A DNA stretch of 64,000 nt from Caulobacter sp. SLTY. GTDB lineage: Bacteria > Pseudomonadota > Alphaproteobacteria > Caulobacterales > Caulobacteraceae. Position 1 is the first letter of the stretch. Each line of letters starts with the position of its first letter. Shown piece by piece: positions 19,640-26,812 of the stretch. Below the pieces are notes generated by a model. The model searched no databases. It saw only the letters and a list, made by a program, of their open reading frames with translations, and was not told where the DNA came from. The DNA lies in the NCBI RefSeq assembly GCF_009905535.1, contig NZ_JAAALA010000023.1:1-64000 (forward strand), read 5' to 3'. Position numbers and translations under genes: made by a program.

Positions 19640-19678
19640 ATATCGTTTAACGATATTAAACTCGTGTAACTTAGTTAC
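19640..19678. promoter_or_regulatory. A+T-rich regulatory region with two palindromic operator-like sites
   Basis: ATATCGTTTAACGATAT (19640-19656) is a perfect dyad, and GTAACTTAGTTAC (19666-19678) is a second one 9 bases on. The surrounding ~60 bases are the most A+T-rich stretch between the divergent small peptide gene and cytochrome c gene. The layout suggests a shared, repressor-controlled divergent promoter. The nearby XRE regulator is one possible binder, unproven. Confidence 0.5.
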
Positions 19679-19788
19679 CGGCTCTTAATGCCGGCGCCGG
19701 CGCATTCGCCTCGCCCATCAGGCGTTGCGCCCTTCGCGCCGGGCCGTTCCTGTCCTAGGTTATGGGCGACCCGACACGAGGAGCCCCG

Positions 19789-20184
19789 ATGCGCACCGCC
19801 CAGCCCGCCGCCGCCGCCCCGGCCCTGATCGCACTGGCCCTGATCGCACTGGCCCTGATCGCACTGGCTCCGGCGACGGGCGCCCAGGCCCAGGACGGCG
19901 CCGCCCTGTTCAACGCCCAGTGCAAGAGCTGCCACACCCTGACCGGGACCAACAGCCCGGCCGGCCCCACCCTCAAGGGCGTCTCGGGCCGCAAGGTGGC
20001 GGGGGCGCCGGGCTACGCCTATTCCAAGGCCCTGACCGCCAAGGGCGGGACCTGGACCGACGCCAATCTGGACGCCTACCTGACCAACCCCGGCGCCTTC
20101 GCGCCCGGCGGCAAGATGTTCAACAAGGTCGCCGACCCCAAGGCGCGGGCGGCGATCATCGCCTACCTGAAGGCCCAGAAGTGA
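19789..20184 (+). CDS. Class I c-type cytochrome (cytochrome c2-like), periplasmic
   Basis: The product is a 131-aa soluble electron carrier. GAGGAG lies 8 bases upstream of the ATG at 19789. A signal peptide (about residues 1-34) is followed by DGAALFNAQCKSCHTL with the CXXCH heme-binding site, then GPTLKGVSGRKV, PGYAYSKALTAKGG, and GKMFNKV carrying the axial Met, ending ARAAIIAYLKAQ. The heme Cys, His and Met ligands are all present. The signal-peptide core is made of three tandem LIALA units encoded by a 15-bp DNA repeat. The stop overlaps the GTG start of the next lipoprotein gene. Confidence 0.9.
   Translation: MRTAQPAAAAPALIALALIALALIALAPATGAQAQDGAALFNAQCKSCHTLTGTNSPAGPTLKGVSGRKVAGAPGYAYSKALTAKGGTWTDANLDAYLTNPGAFAPGGKMFNKVADPKARAAIIAYLKAQK
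19825..19869 (+). repeat. Three 15-bp tandem repeats in the cytochrome c signal peptide
   Basis: CTGATCGCACTGGCC occurs three times in a row, the last unit differing only in its final base. Each unit adds LIALA to the hydrophobic core. The unit is a multiple of three, so copy changes by replication slippage would keep the frame and lengthen or shorten the signal peptide. Confidence 0.9.
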
Positions 20185-20597
20185 AGCAGACGACGGTCCT
20201 CCTGGCGATCGGCCTCGGCGGGCTGACCCTGGCTGCCTGCGCCGGCGCGCCGCGCCAGACCCTGCCGCCGGCGCCTGCCTCGGCGGCCTCGCCGTCGCCC
20301 GCCAAGCCGGCCCAGCGCCCTGCCCTGCCCAGCGCCCGGCCGCAGGCCGCGCCCGGCGCGCGATCCGACGCCATCCTCTATCGATGCGCCGGGGGCAAGC
20401 GGTTCACCGCCGCCTGGGGCCTGGAGGGCGACAAGGTGCAGGTCAACGCCGGCGGCGTCTCCCGCACCCTGCCCCACCTGCCCAGCGCCTCGGGCGCCCG
20501 CTACGGCGACGGGACCTATCAGATCTGGGGCAAGGGCGAGGCGGCCATGCTCGAGGGCTTCCCCGGCGGACCTTACACAAGCTGCGTGGCCGGCTAG
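20181..20597 (+). CDS. MliC-family lysozyme-inhibitor-like lipoprotein
   Basis: The 138-aa product starts at GTG 20181, overlapping the cytochrome c stop by 4 bases. The N-terminus is a lipoprotein signal ending in the lipobox LAAC (Cys at about 20), followed by a long Pro/Ala linker. The C-terminal domain (about 65-138) has the MliC pattern YRCAGGKRFTAAW, LPHLPSASGARYGDGTYQIW, GKGEAAML and a final Cys, with the SASG and KG residues that contact lysozyme in that family. It probably sits in the outer membrane facing the periplasm and may inhibit host or competitor lysozyme. Coupling to a cytochrome c gene is unusual. Confidence 0.8.
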   Translation: MKQTTVLLAIGLGGLTLAACAGAPRQTLPPAPASAASPSPAKPAQRPALPSARPQAAPGARSDAILYRCAGGKRFTAAWGLEGDKVQVNAGGVSRTLPHLPSASGARYGDGTYQIWGKGEAAMLEGFPGGPYTSCVAG

Positions 20598-20598
20598 G

Positions 20599-21489
20599 GT
20601 GGACGCCTTTCCCGCCTTCTTCCCCCTGGAGGGGCGCCGCGTGGTCATCGCCGGGACCGGCGAGGCCGCCGAGGCCAAGGCCCGGCTGTTCGACGGCTCC
20701 CCGGCCCAGCTGGTGCGGCTGGAAGGCCCCCAGGCCTTCCTGGTCGGCTCCTACGGCGGGGCGTTGCTGGCCTTCATCGCCGGCGACGACCTGTTCATCC
20801 AGGCCGCCGCCGGCGCCGCGCGCGCGGCCGGGGCCCTGGTCAATGTCGTCGACCGGCCGGACCTCTGTGACTTCAACACCCCCGCCTTGATCGACCGGGG
20901 CGCGGTGGTTGCCGCCGTCGGCACGGCCGGGGCGGCGCCGATGCTGGCCAGCCTGCTGCGCAACGATATCGAGGCGCGGGTGCCGCCGGGGGCGGGCCGG
21001 GTGGCGGTGCTGCTGCGCAAGCTGCAGGGCGAGGTCCGCGAGGCCTATCCGGACCTGGTCGCCCGCCGATCCTTCCTGCGCGGGGTGCTGGGCGGCGAGG
21101 CGGCCCAGGCGGCCCTGGACGGCGACATGGACAGGGCCGAGGCTCTGCTGCGCGCCGCCATCGCCAAGGGCGGCGGCCCCGTCGGCCGCATCGCCTTCGT
21201 CGCCGGACGCGGCCCCGCCGACCTGCTCACCCTGCGCGCCTCCCGCGCCCTGGCCGAGGCGGACGTGATCGCCTTCGACGCCGACACCGACCCCGCCGTC
21301 CTGGCCCTGGCCCGCCGCGACGCCGGCCGCCTCAGTCCCGCCGACGCCACCCCCGAAGCCCTCTCCGCCCTGGCCCGCGCCGGCCGCCAGGTCGTCCGCA
21401 TTATCACCCGCGCCCCCACCCTGACCGACCTCAAGGCCCTGGCCGCCGAGGGCGTGGCGGTCGAAGTCATGCTGGCCGCCCCGGGTTGA
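20599..21489 (+). CDS. Siroheme synthase (precorrin-2 dehydrogenase/ferrochelatase) with degenerate SUMT half-domain
   Basis: The 296-aa product starts with GTG. The N-terminal domain (about 8-112) is the CysG-B/Met8p NAD-binding fold (VVIAGTGEAAEAKARL, then VNVVDRPDLCDFNTPALIDRG with the catalytic Asp), and about 115-180 is the dimerisation region (MLASLLRNDIEARVPPGAGRVAVLL). It oxidises precorrin-2 and inserts iron to make siroheme. From about 193 it follows the first half of a SUMT methyltransferase (GRIAFVAGRGPADLLTLRASRALAEADVIAFD, then LARAGRQVVRI) but the GGDPFVFGRG-type SAM/substrate motif is replaced and the chain ends where the first SUMT lobe ends. The methyltransferase activity must therefore come from elsewhere. 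Confidence 0.85.
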   Translation: MDAFPAFFPLEGRRVVIAGTGEAAEAKARLFDGSPAQLVRLEGPQAFLVGSYGGALLAFIAGDDLFIQAAAGAARAAGALVNVVDRPDLCDFNTPALIDRGAVVAAVGTAGAAPMLASLLRNDIEARVPPGAGRVAVLLRKLQGEVREAYPDLVARRSFLRGVLGGEAAQAALDGDMDRAEALLRAAIAKGGGPVGRIAFVAGRGPADLLTLRASRALAEADVIAFDADTDPAVLALARRDAGRLSPADATPEALSALARAGRQVVRIITRAPTLTDLKALAAEGVAVEVMLAAPG

Positions 21490-21524
21490 AGGCTGAGCGA
21501 CCACAGGCGGCTGAACATCCTGGC

Positions 21525-21646
21525 GCCCCCCTCCCTGAGGGAGGGGGTAGGGGGAGGGTTTACGGCGCCCGAAGGTCTGACACCGTAAACCCTCTCCCCC
21601 CCACCGCTTCGCGGCGGGTCCCTCCCTCTCCCTCGCGGGAGAGGGG
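21525..21646. repeat. Palindromic intergenic repeat, CCCTCTCCC type
   Basis: It is built of three nested dyads: CCCCTCCCT/AGGGAGGGG at the left, AGGGTTTACGG (21555-21565) pairing with CCGTAAACCCT (21583-21593) in the centre, and CTCTCCC/GGGAGAG at the right. It occupies most of the 217-base gap between the siroheme synthase and modB genes, where no gene is visible. Only one copy is in this window. Confidence 0.75.
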
Positions 21647-21706
21647 CAAGATGGTCCGGTCCGCCGGTGGGACGTCGATGGGCCCTCCACCGGAAGGCCC
21701 GCATCC

Positions 21707-22396
21707 ATGACCGGCCTCACCCCCGAAGACCTGGCCGTCGTCCTGCTGTCGCTGAAGGTGGCCACCGTGGCGACCCTTTGCGCCCTGCCCCTGGCCTTCG
21801 CCGCCGCCTACGCCCTGGCGCGGGGAAGCTTCCCCGGTCGTTCCCTGCTGGACGCGGCCGTCCACCTGCCCCTGGTCCTGCCGCCCGTGGCCACCGGGTA
21901 CGCCCTGCTGCTGCTGCTCGGCCGCCAGGGCCTGCTGGGCGAGCCCCTGTCGCGGCTGGGGATCGTGCTGGCCTTCGACTGGACCGGCGCCGCCCTGGCC
22001 GCCGCCGTCATGGCCTTCCCGCTGATGGTCCGCCCGATTCGCCTGTCCATCGAGGCCGCCCCGCCCCACGCCGACCAGGCCGCCCGCACGCTGGGCGCCG
22101 GCTGGTGGTCCCGGCTGGCCCGCGTGACCCTGCCCCTTTCCCTGCCGGGCATCGCCGCCGGCGGGGTGCTGGGCTTCGCCAAGGCCCTGGGCGAGTTCGG
22201 CGCCACTATCACCTTCGCCGCCGCCATCCCCGGCGTCAGCCTGACCCTGCCCTCGGCCATCTACCAGGCCATCCAGACCCCCGGCGCCGAACAACGCGCC
22301 GCCGCCCTCTGCCTGCTGGCCGCGGCGATCGCCGTCGCGGCGGTGATGGGCGCCGACGCCCTGACCCGCTGGGCGCTGAAGCGGCTGGGGAAATAA
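21707..22396 (+). CDS. modB: Molybdate ABC transporter permease ModB (orphan)
   Basis: ModB forms the membrane channel of the ModABC molybdate importer. The 229-aa protein has five to six TM helices and the full binding-protein-dependent permease loop, around AARTLGAGWWSRLARVTLPLSLPGIAAGGVLGFAKALGEFGAT, which docks to the ATPase; the C-terminal end matches ModB (SLTLPSAIYQAIQTPGAEQRAA). Neither modA nor modC is adjacent; the next gene is an unrelated MFS carrier. The importer components must be elsewhere. A molybdoenzyme and fdhD at 32.9-35.9 kb give a plausible use for the molybdate. Confidence 0.9.
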   Translation: MTGLTPEDLAVVLLSLKVATVATLCALPLAFAAAYALARGSFPGRSLLDAAVHLPLVLPPVATGYALLLLLGRQGLLGEPLSRLGIVLAFDWTGAALAAAVMAFPLMVRPIRLSIEAAPPHADQAARTLGAGWWSRLARVTLPLSLPGIAAGGVLGFAKALGEFGATITFAAAIPGVSLTLPSAIYQAIQTPGAEQRAAALCLLAAAIAVAAVMGADALTRWALKRLGK

Positions 22397-22548
22397 GGGG
22401 ACTGGTTCGCCGCCGCGCCGAAGCATCTGGCGATACGCAACCCGCACCCGGCGTACCTGTCCCCGACACTCCGTGGCCTATCGGGGACAGGTTGCCCGTC
22501 CGCCGCTGCGCGAACTCTTCGATCGCCCGGCGCGGGCAACCAGTCCCC
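22397..22548. repeat. 152-bp element with GGGGACTGGTT terminal inverted repeats
   Basis: GGGGACTGGTT (22397-22407) is exactly complementary to AACCAGTCCCC (22538-22548). Inside is a second hairpin, CTGTCCCCGA pairing with TCGGGGACAG. It starts directly after the modB stop and its last base is the final base of the MFS stop codon, so the element fills the convergent intergenic space completely. It looks like a REP/MITE-type element; no coding capacity. Confidence 0.8.
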
Positions 22549-24209
22549 TAGAAATCCAGCGACCGCCCCTTGGTCTCCTTCAGCATCAGCAGGGTCGTCA
22601 GCACGCTGATGCCGGTGAAGAAGATCGGATAGGCCAGGCCCGCGTAGATGTTCCCCGTCGCCGCCACGATGGCGAAGGCGCTGAACGGCACGAAGCCGCC
22701 GACCCAGCCCGTGCCCACGTGATAGGGCAGCGACAGGGCGGTGTAGCGCACCCGCGTCGGAAACATCTCCACCAGGGCCGAGGCCTGCGGCCCATACAGC
22801 GCCGTCGCCGCGATGGTGAACACCATCAGCACGCAGAACAGACCGATGATGTTGATCCGCTCAGGGTCCGCCCCGGCCGGATAGCCGGCCTGCGTCAGCG
22901 CCGCCTTCAGCCGCCCCTCGACCCCCGCCTTCACCGTCTTCAGCGAGGCCTTGTCCAGCCCGCCGCCCTCGACGCTGACCACCTCGACCTCGCCGATCCG
23001 CACCTTGGCCACCGACCCGGCCGGAGCCGCCTCATTGTCATAGTTGATGCCGGCGTTGGCCAGGTAGCTCTTGGCGATGTCGCAGCTGGTGACGAAGGCG
23101 GTCTTGCCCACCGGATCGAACTGCAGCGAGCAGGCGTCCGGATCGGCCACCACCACCACGGGGGTGTTGCGCGCCGCCTCGGCCAGGCCCGGATTGGCGA
23201 ACTGGGTCATCAGGTGGAAGCCCGGCAAGAAGGCCAGCAGGGCCAGCACCATGCCGAACCACATCACCCACTTGCGGCCGTACCTGTCCGACAGCCAGCC
23301 GAAGAAGACATAGAGCGGGGCGCTAGCCAGGGTGACGGTCATCATCAGCCCGTTCACCGTCGCCGGCGGCACCTTCAGGAACTTCTCCATGAAGACCTGG
23401 CTGTAGAAGAAGGCGCAGTACCAGACCGCCCCTTGCGCGAACATGATGGCCACCAGGGCGACCAGCACCAGCTTCAGGTTCTTCCACTGGCCGAAGGCCT
23501 CGCGGAACGGATGCTGCGACTGCTCGCCCGCTTCCTTCAGCTTCTGGAAACTGGGGCTCTCCGACAGCTTCATCCGCATGAAGATGGAGATGGCCAGCAA
23601 ACCGGCCGACAGCAGGAAGGGCACGCGCCAGCCCCAGGCCTTGAAGGCTTCTTCGCCAACCAGGGTGCGGGTGGCCAGGATGACGCCGAGCGCGCCCAGC
23701 AGGCCCAGCGCCGCCGAGGTCTGGATCCAGCCGGTCATCAGCCCGCGTTTGTTGGCCGGCGCATGCTCGGCCACGTAGATGGCCGCCCCGCCGTACTCGC
23801 CGCCCAGGGCCGTGCCCTGCAGGATGCGCAGCACGATCAGCAGGATCGGGGCGATGATCCCGGCTTGGTTGTAGGTGGGCAACAGGCCGATGGCGAAGGT
23901 CGCCCCGCCCATCAGGGTGACGGTGATCAGGAAGGCCGCCTTGCGCCCCACCTTGTCGCCCATCCGCCCGAAGATCAGCGCCCCCAGCGGCCGGAACGCA
24001 AAGCCGGTGCCGAACAGAGCCAGGGCGGCGATCAGCCCGGCGGTCTCGTTCAGCCCGGTGAAGAAGACCTGGGAAATCACCCCGGCCAGGCTGCCGAAGA
24101 TGAAGAAGTCATACCACTCGAAGGCCGTGCCCGCCGATGAGGCCGCCACCACCGTGCGCATGGAAACAGGCGCGTCTTCCGGCGCGGCGTCGGTGGTCTG
24201 GTCGGTCAT
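22548..24209 (-). CDS. MFS transporter, metabolite:H+ symporter (ShiA/ProP-like)
   Basis: This 553-aa sugar/metabolite-porter-type MFS protein probably imports a small organic acid or osmolyte with protons. It has the MHS-family start SSAGTAFEWYDFFIFGSLAGVIS, the GRMGDKVGRKAAF loop between TM2 and TM3, RILQGTALGGEYGGAAIYVAEH in TM4-5, WGWRVPFLLS, and the second-half LSDRYGRKWVM. Between TM8 and TM9 there is a ~110-residue hydrophilic insertion (about residues 345-455 of the long frame) with two Cys, most likely periplasmic and absent from ordinary MHS carriers. GGGGGAGG lies about 6 bases from the ATG at 24209; longer in-frame ATGs exist but lack this spacing. The substrate is unknown. Confidence 0.88.
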   Translation of the reverse strand: MTDQTTDAAPEDAPVSMRTVVAASSAGTAFEWYDFFIFGSLAGVISQVFFTGLNETAGLIAALALFGTGFAFRPLGALIFGRMGDKVGRKAAFLITVTLMGGATFAIGLLPTYNQAGIIAPILLIVLRILQGTALGGEYGGAAIYVAEHAPANKRGLMTGWIQTSAALGLLGALGVILATRTLVGEEAFKAWGWRVPFLLSAGLLAISIFMRMKLSESPSFQKLKEAGEQSQHPFREAFGQWKNLKLVLVALVAIMFAQGAVWYCAFFYSQVFMEKFLKVPPATVNGLMMTVTLASAPLYVFFGWLSDRYGRKWVMWFGMVLALLAFLPGFHLMTQFANPGLAEAARNTPVVVVADPDACSLQFDPVGKTAFVTSCDIAKSYLANAGINYDNEAAPAGSVAKVRIGEVEVVSVEGGGLDKASLKTVKAGVEGRLKAALTQAGYPAGADPERINIIGLFCVLMVFTIAATALYGPQASALVEMFPTRVRYTALSLPYHVGTGWVGGFVPFSAFAIVAATGNIYAGLAYPIFFTGISVLTTLLMLKETKGRSLDF

Positions 24210-24315
24210 CGGCATCCTCCCCCGAGGTGAACAAGGGGCAAGGTCTAGCACCCAACTTTGCCAGGACGCCAGATCGTGGACGCCAGAAGGCGGGCGCCAG
24301 ATCGCGCGCGACCGA

Positions 24316-26658
24316 TCAGGCCGCGTCGCTCTCGACCTCGGCGTCCTGCGACAGCCTGACGATCTCCGTCATCAGGGCGGCGGGGGAGAGGGGTTTGGCG
24401 ACCACCCCGTCCATGCCGGCCTCGCGGTAGGCGCGGGCCTGGTGGGCCATGACGTTGGCGGTCAGGGCGATGATCGGGGTCGTCGCGGATGGCCCGGTGA
24501 GCGCCCGGATGCGGCGGGTGGCCTCCACCCCGTCGATGCCGGGCATCTGGATGTCCATCAGGATCAGGTCATAGGCGCCGGTCCGGGCCCGCTCGACCCC
24601 GTCCAGCCCGTCATGGGCGGTGGTCGCCGCCGCGCCCAGGGTTTCCAGCAGCTTGACGGCAATCATCCGGTTGGTCGGGTTGTCCTCGACGACCAGCACC
24701 GACAGCCCGGCCAGGGCGCCGTCCGGGAGCGCCGCCGGCGGGGCCTGGGCCAAGGCGGCCGGGGCGCGCACCGTCAGGGTGAAGGTCGAGCCGTGACCGG
24801 GCTCGGAGACGAAGGTGAGCCCCCCACCCATCATCTCAGCCAGCCGATGGGTGATGGCCAGGCCCAGGCCCGAGCCGCCGAACTGGCGCGTGGTCGAGGC
24901 GTCGGCCTGGTGGAAGCGTTCGAACAGGCCCGCCTGGGCCTCCAGCGGGATGCCGACGCCGGTGTCCTGGATCTCGAAGACCAGCGCCTCGCCCTGGCGG
25001 GCGCAGCGCACCGCCACCCCGCCATGCAAGGTGAACTTGACCGCGTTGCCGACCAGGTTGAACAGGGCCTGGCGCAGGCGCACGCCGTCGGCCAGCGCCC
25101 AGCCCAGTTCCGCGGCGCCCTCGACCGACAGCTCGATGCCCTGGCCCTCCGCCTGGGGACCCAGCACGCGGGCCACCCCATCGACCAGGCCGGCGACATC
25201 GATCGGCTCGGCGCTGAGCTCCAGCTTGCCGGCCTCGATGCGCGAGAAGTCGATGACGTCGTCCAGCAGGGTGGTCAGCATCCGGCCACAGCCGAGCGCC
25301 TCGTCCAGCAGCCGCCGGCCGTCGTCCGACAGCGGCTCGCGCTCCAGAAGGTGCATCACCCCCAGCACCCCGTTCATCGGGGTGCGCAGCTCGTGGCTCA
25401 TGTTGGCCAGGAACCGGGCCTTGGCCTCGCTGGCCGCCAGCGCCTGCCGCTCGGCCGCCACCAGGGCGAGCTCCTGGCGCTTGCGGGCGTCGATATCCAG
25501 CACCAGCCCGACCGCGCGGCGGGTTGCGGTGTCGATGGCGTAGAAGGCCCGCACCCACCGCTCGCGGCCGTCCAGGTGGATGATCCGGAATTCCATCGGC
25601 TCGGTGGTGTCGCCGCTGGCCCAGCGCACGTTGGCGGCGATCACCGCCGCCTGGTCCTCCGGATGCACGAAGGGCCAGACCGGGACGTTGATCTCGGCAT
25701 AGGTCATCCGGCGCCCGACCAGGTCGTAGAAGCGGTCCGAGGCCCAGAAGGTCTGGCCCGCATGGTCGATCTCGAAGGCGCCCGCCTCGGCGGCGTTCAG
25801 CGCCAGCTTCAGGCGCACGGCGTTGGCGGTCAGTTCCTCGGCCAGGGCGGTCACCCGTTGCTGGCCGCTCAGGGCGGCGTCGCGGGCGGTGGCCAGCTCG
25901 GTGACGTTCTGGGAGATGCCCTTGAGGGCGAACAGCCGGCCCCGCCGCTCGGTGCGGAAGGTGGCCCGCATGATCAGCCAGCGGCCGTCGGCGCCCCGAA
26001 GGCGGTGTTCGATGGTCGATCCCTCGCCCAGCTCCACCCCGCGGGTGAAGGCCCTGTTGGTCTCCTCGACCTGGTCGGGATCGAGCATGGCCAGGAACTT
26101 GGCCGGGGTGTCGATATCCTCGGCCTGCCAGCCGAACAGGGCCAGCACATCCGGCGACCAGGCGATGCGGTCCTCCTTGGGCTCATAGGTCCAGGTCCCG
26201 ATGCCGGCGGCCTCCGACAGCATGGCCTGGTCGCGGCGGGCGGCGGCCAGCTCGGCCTCGCGGACCCGCTCCTCCTGCACATCGCGCAGCACCCCGACCA
26301 CCTCGCCCTCGGCGGTCCGGCGATTGCGGCCCTCGAACCAGCGCCAGGCGCCGTTCTTCAGTTTTATCCGCGCGAAGTTCAGCGCCTCGCCGGTGGCGGC
26401 CAGCCGCTTGGCCATCTGAGCGAAATCGGCCCGGTCGTCGGGATGGATGTAGTCGGCCGGCGAGGCGCCGATCAGCTCTTCACTGGTCCAGCCGGTGGCC
26501 TGCGTCCAGGCGGGATTGAGTATCTTGAAGCGGCCCTGGCGATCGATCACACAGAAGAGGTCACGGCCGTTCTCGAAGAACCACCGCGCCGCGTCGCCCC
26601 CCGGCGCGCATCCTGGCGCGCAGCTTGGCGCGCTCCCCTTTAGTTCTTCCCCAACCAT
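24316..26658 (-). CDS. Cytoplasmic hybrid sensor histidine kinase with three PAS domains
   Basis: The 780-aa product has no TM segment. It has three PAS/PAC units (about 25-130, 148-258 and 285-395), a HisKA domain with phosphoacceptor H422 in NMSHELRTPMNG, a HATPase domain (N538 in NLVGNAVKFT, DTGVGIP, GGSGLGLAI), and a C-terminal receiver with D702 in LILMDIQMPGIDG and the Lys of VAKPLSP. It should sense an internal signal (redox, light or a small ligand), autophosphorylate and pass phosphate to its own receiver and then to an unlinked phosphotransfer protein. It ends 106 bases upstream of the MFS start; no response-regulator gene is adjacent. Confidence 0.93.
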   Translation of the reverse strand: MVGEELKGSAPSCAPGCAPGGDAARWFFENGRDLFCVIDRQGRFKILNPAWTQATGWTSEELIGASPADYIHPDDRADFAQMAKRLAATGEALNFARIKLKNGAWRWFEGRNRRTAEGEVVGVLRDVQEERVREAELAAARRDQAMLSEAAGIGTWTYEPKEDRIAWSPDVLALFGWQAEDIDTPAKFLAMLDPDQVEETNRAFTRGVELGEGSTIEHRLRGADGRWLIMRATFRTERRGRLFALKGISQNVTELATARDAALSGQQRVTALAEELTANAVRLKLALNAAEAGAFEIDHAGQTFWASDRFYDLVGRRMTYAEINVPVWPFVHPEDQAAVIAANVRWASGDTTEPMEFRIIHLDGRERWVRAFYAIDTATRRAVGLVLDIDARKRQELALVAAERQALAASEAKARFLANMSHELRTPMNGVLGVMHLLEREPLSDDGRRLLDEALGCGRMLTTLLDDVIDFSRIEAGKLELSAEPIDVAGLVDGVARVLGPQAEGQGIELSVEGAAELGWALADGVRLRQALFNLVGNAVKFTLHGGVAVRCARQGEALVFEIQDTGVGIPLEAQAGLFERFHQADASTTRQFGGSGLGLAITHRLAEMMGGGLTFVSEPGHGSTFTLTVRAPAALAQAPPAALPDGALAGLSVLVVEDNPTNRMIAVKLLETLGAAATTAHDGLDGVERARTGAYDLILMDIQMPGIDGVEATRRIRALTGPSATTPIIALTANVMAHQARAYREAGMDGVVAKPLSPAALMTEIVRLSQDAEVESDAA

Positions 26659-26753
26659 GAACCGTAGCCTGCGCTCGGATCGATGAAGGAAGGTTTACAC
26701 GCCCACATGGTGTGCGCGGCATCTTGCCACGCGTGATAGGTGCAGAAGACAAG

Positions 26754-26781
26754 GCCCCGTCCGCCGGGGAGCGAACGGGGC
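26754..26781 (-). terminator. Terminator-like hairpin downstream of the siderophore receptor gene
   Basis: GCCCCGT and ACGGGGC form a 7-bp stem with a 14-base loop, 32 bases past the receptor stop. On the minus strand it is followed by CTTGTCTTC, a weak T-rich tail. The rest of the 154-base gap to the kinase gene shows nothing else. Confidence 0.5.
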
Positions 26782-26812
26782 GGGCCAGTGTCCAACCCGG
26801 AGGAGGAGGGGG

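Noticed and set aside
23875-26643. 922-codon plus-strand open frame over the MFS and histidine kinase genes
   Set aside because: Antisense shadow; the minus-strand genes have complete domain structure and the plus frame has no recognisable motif or start signal.
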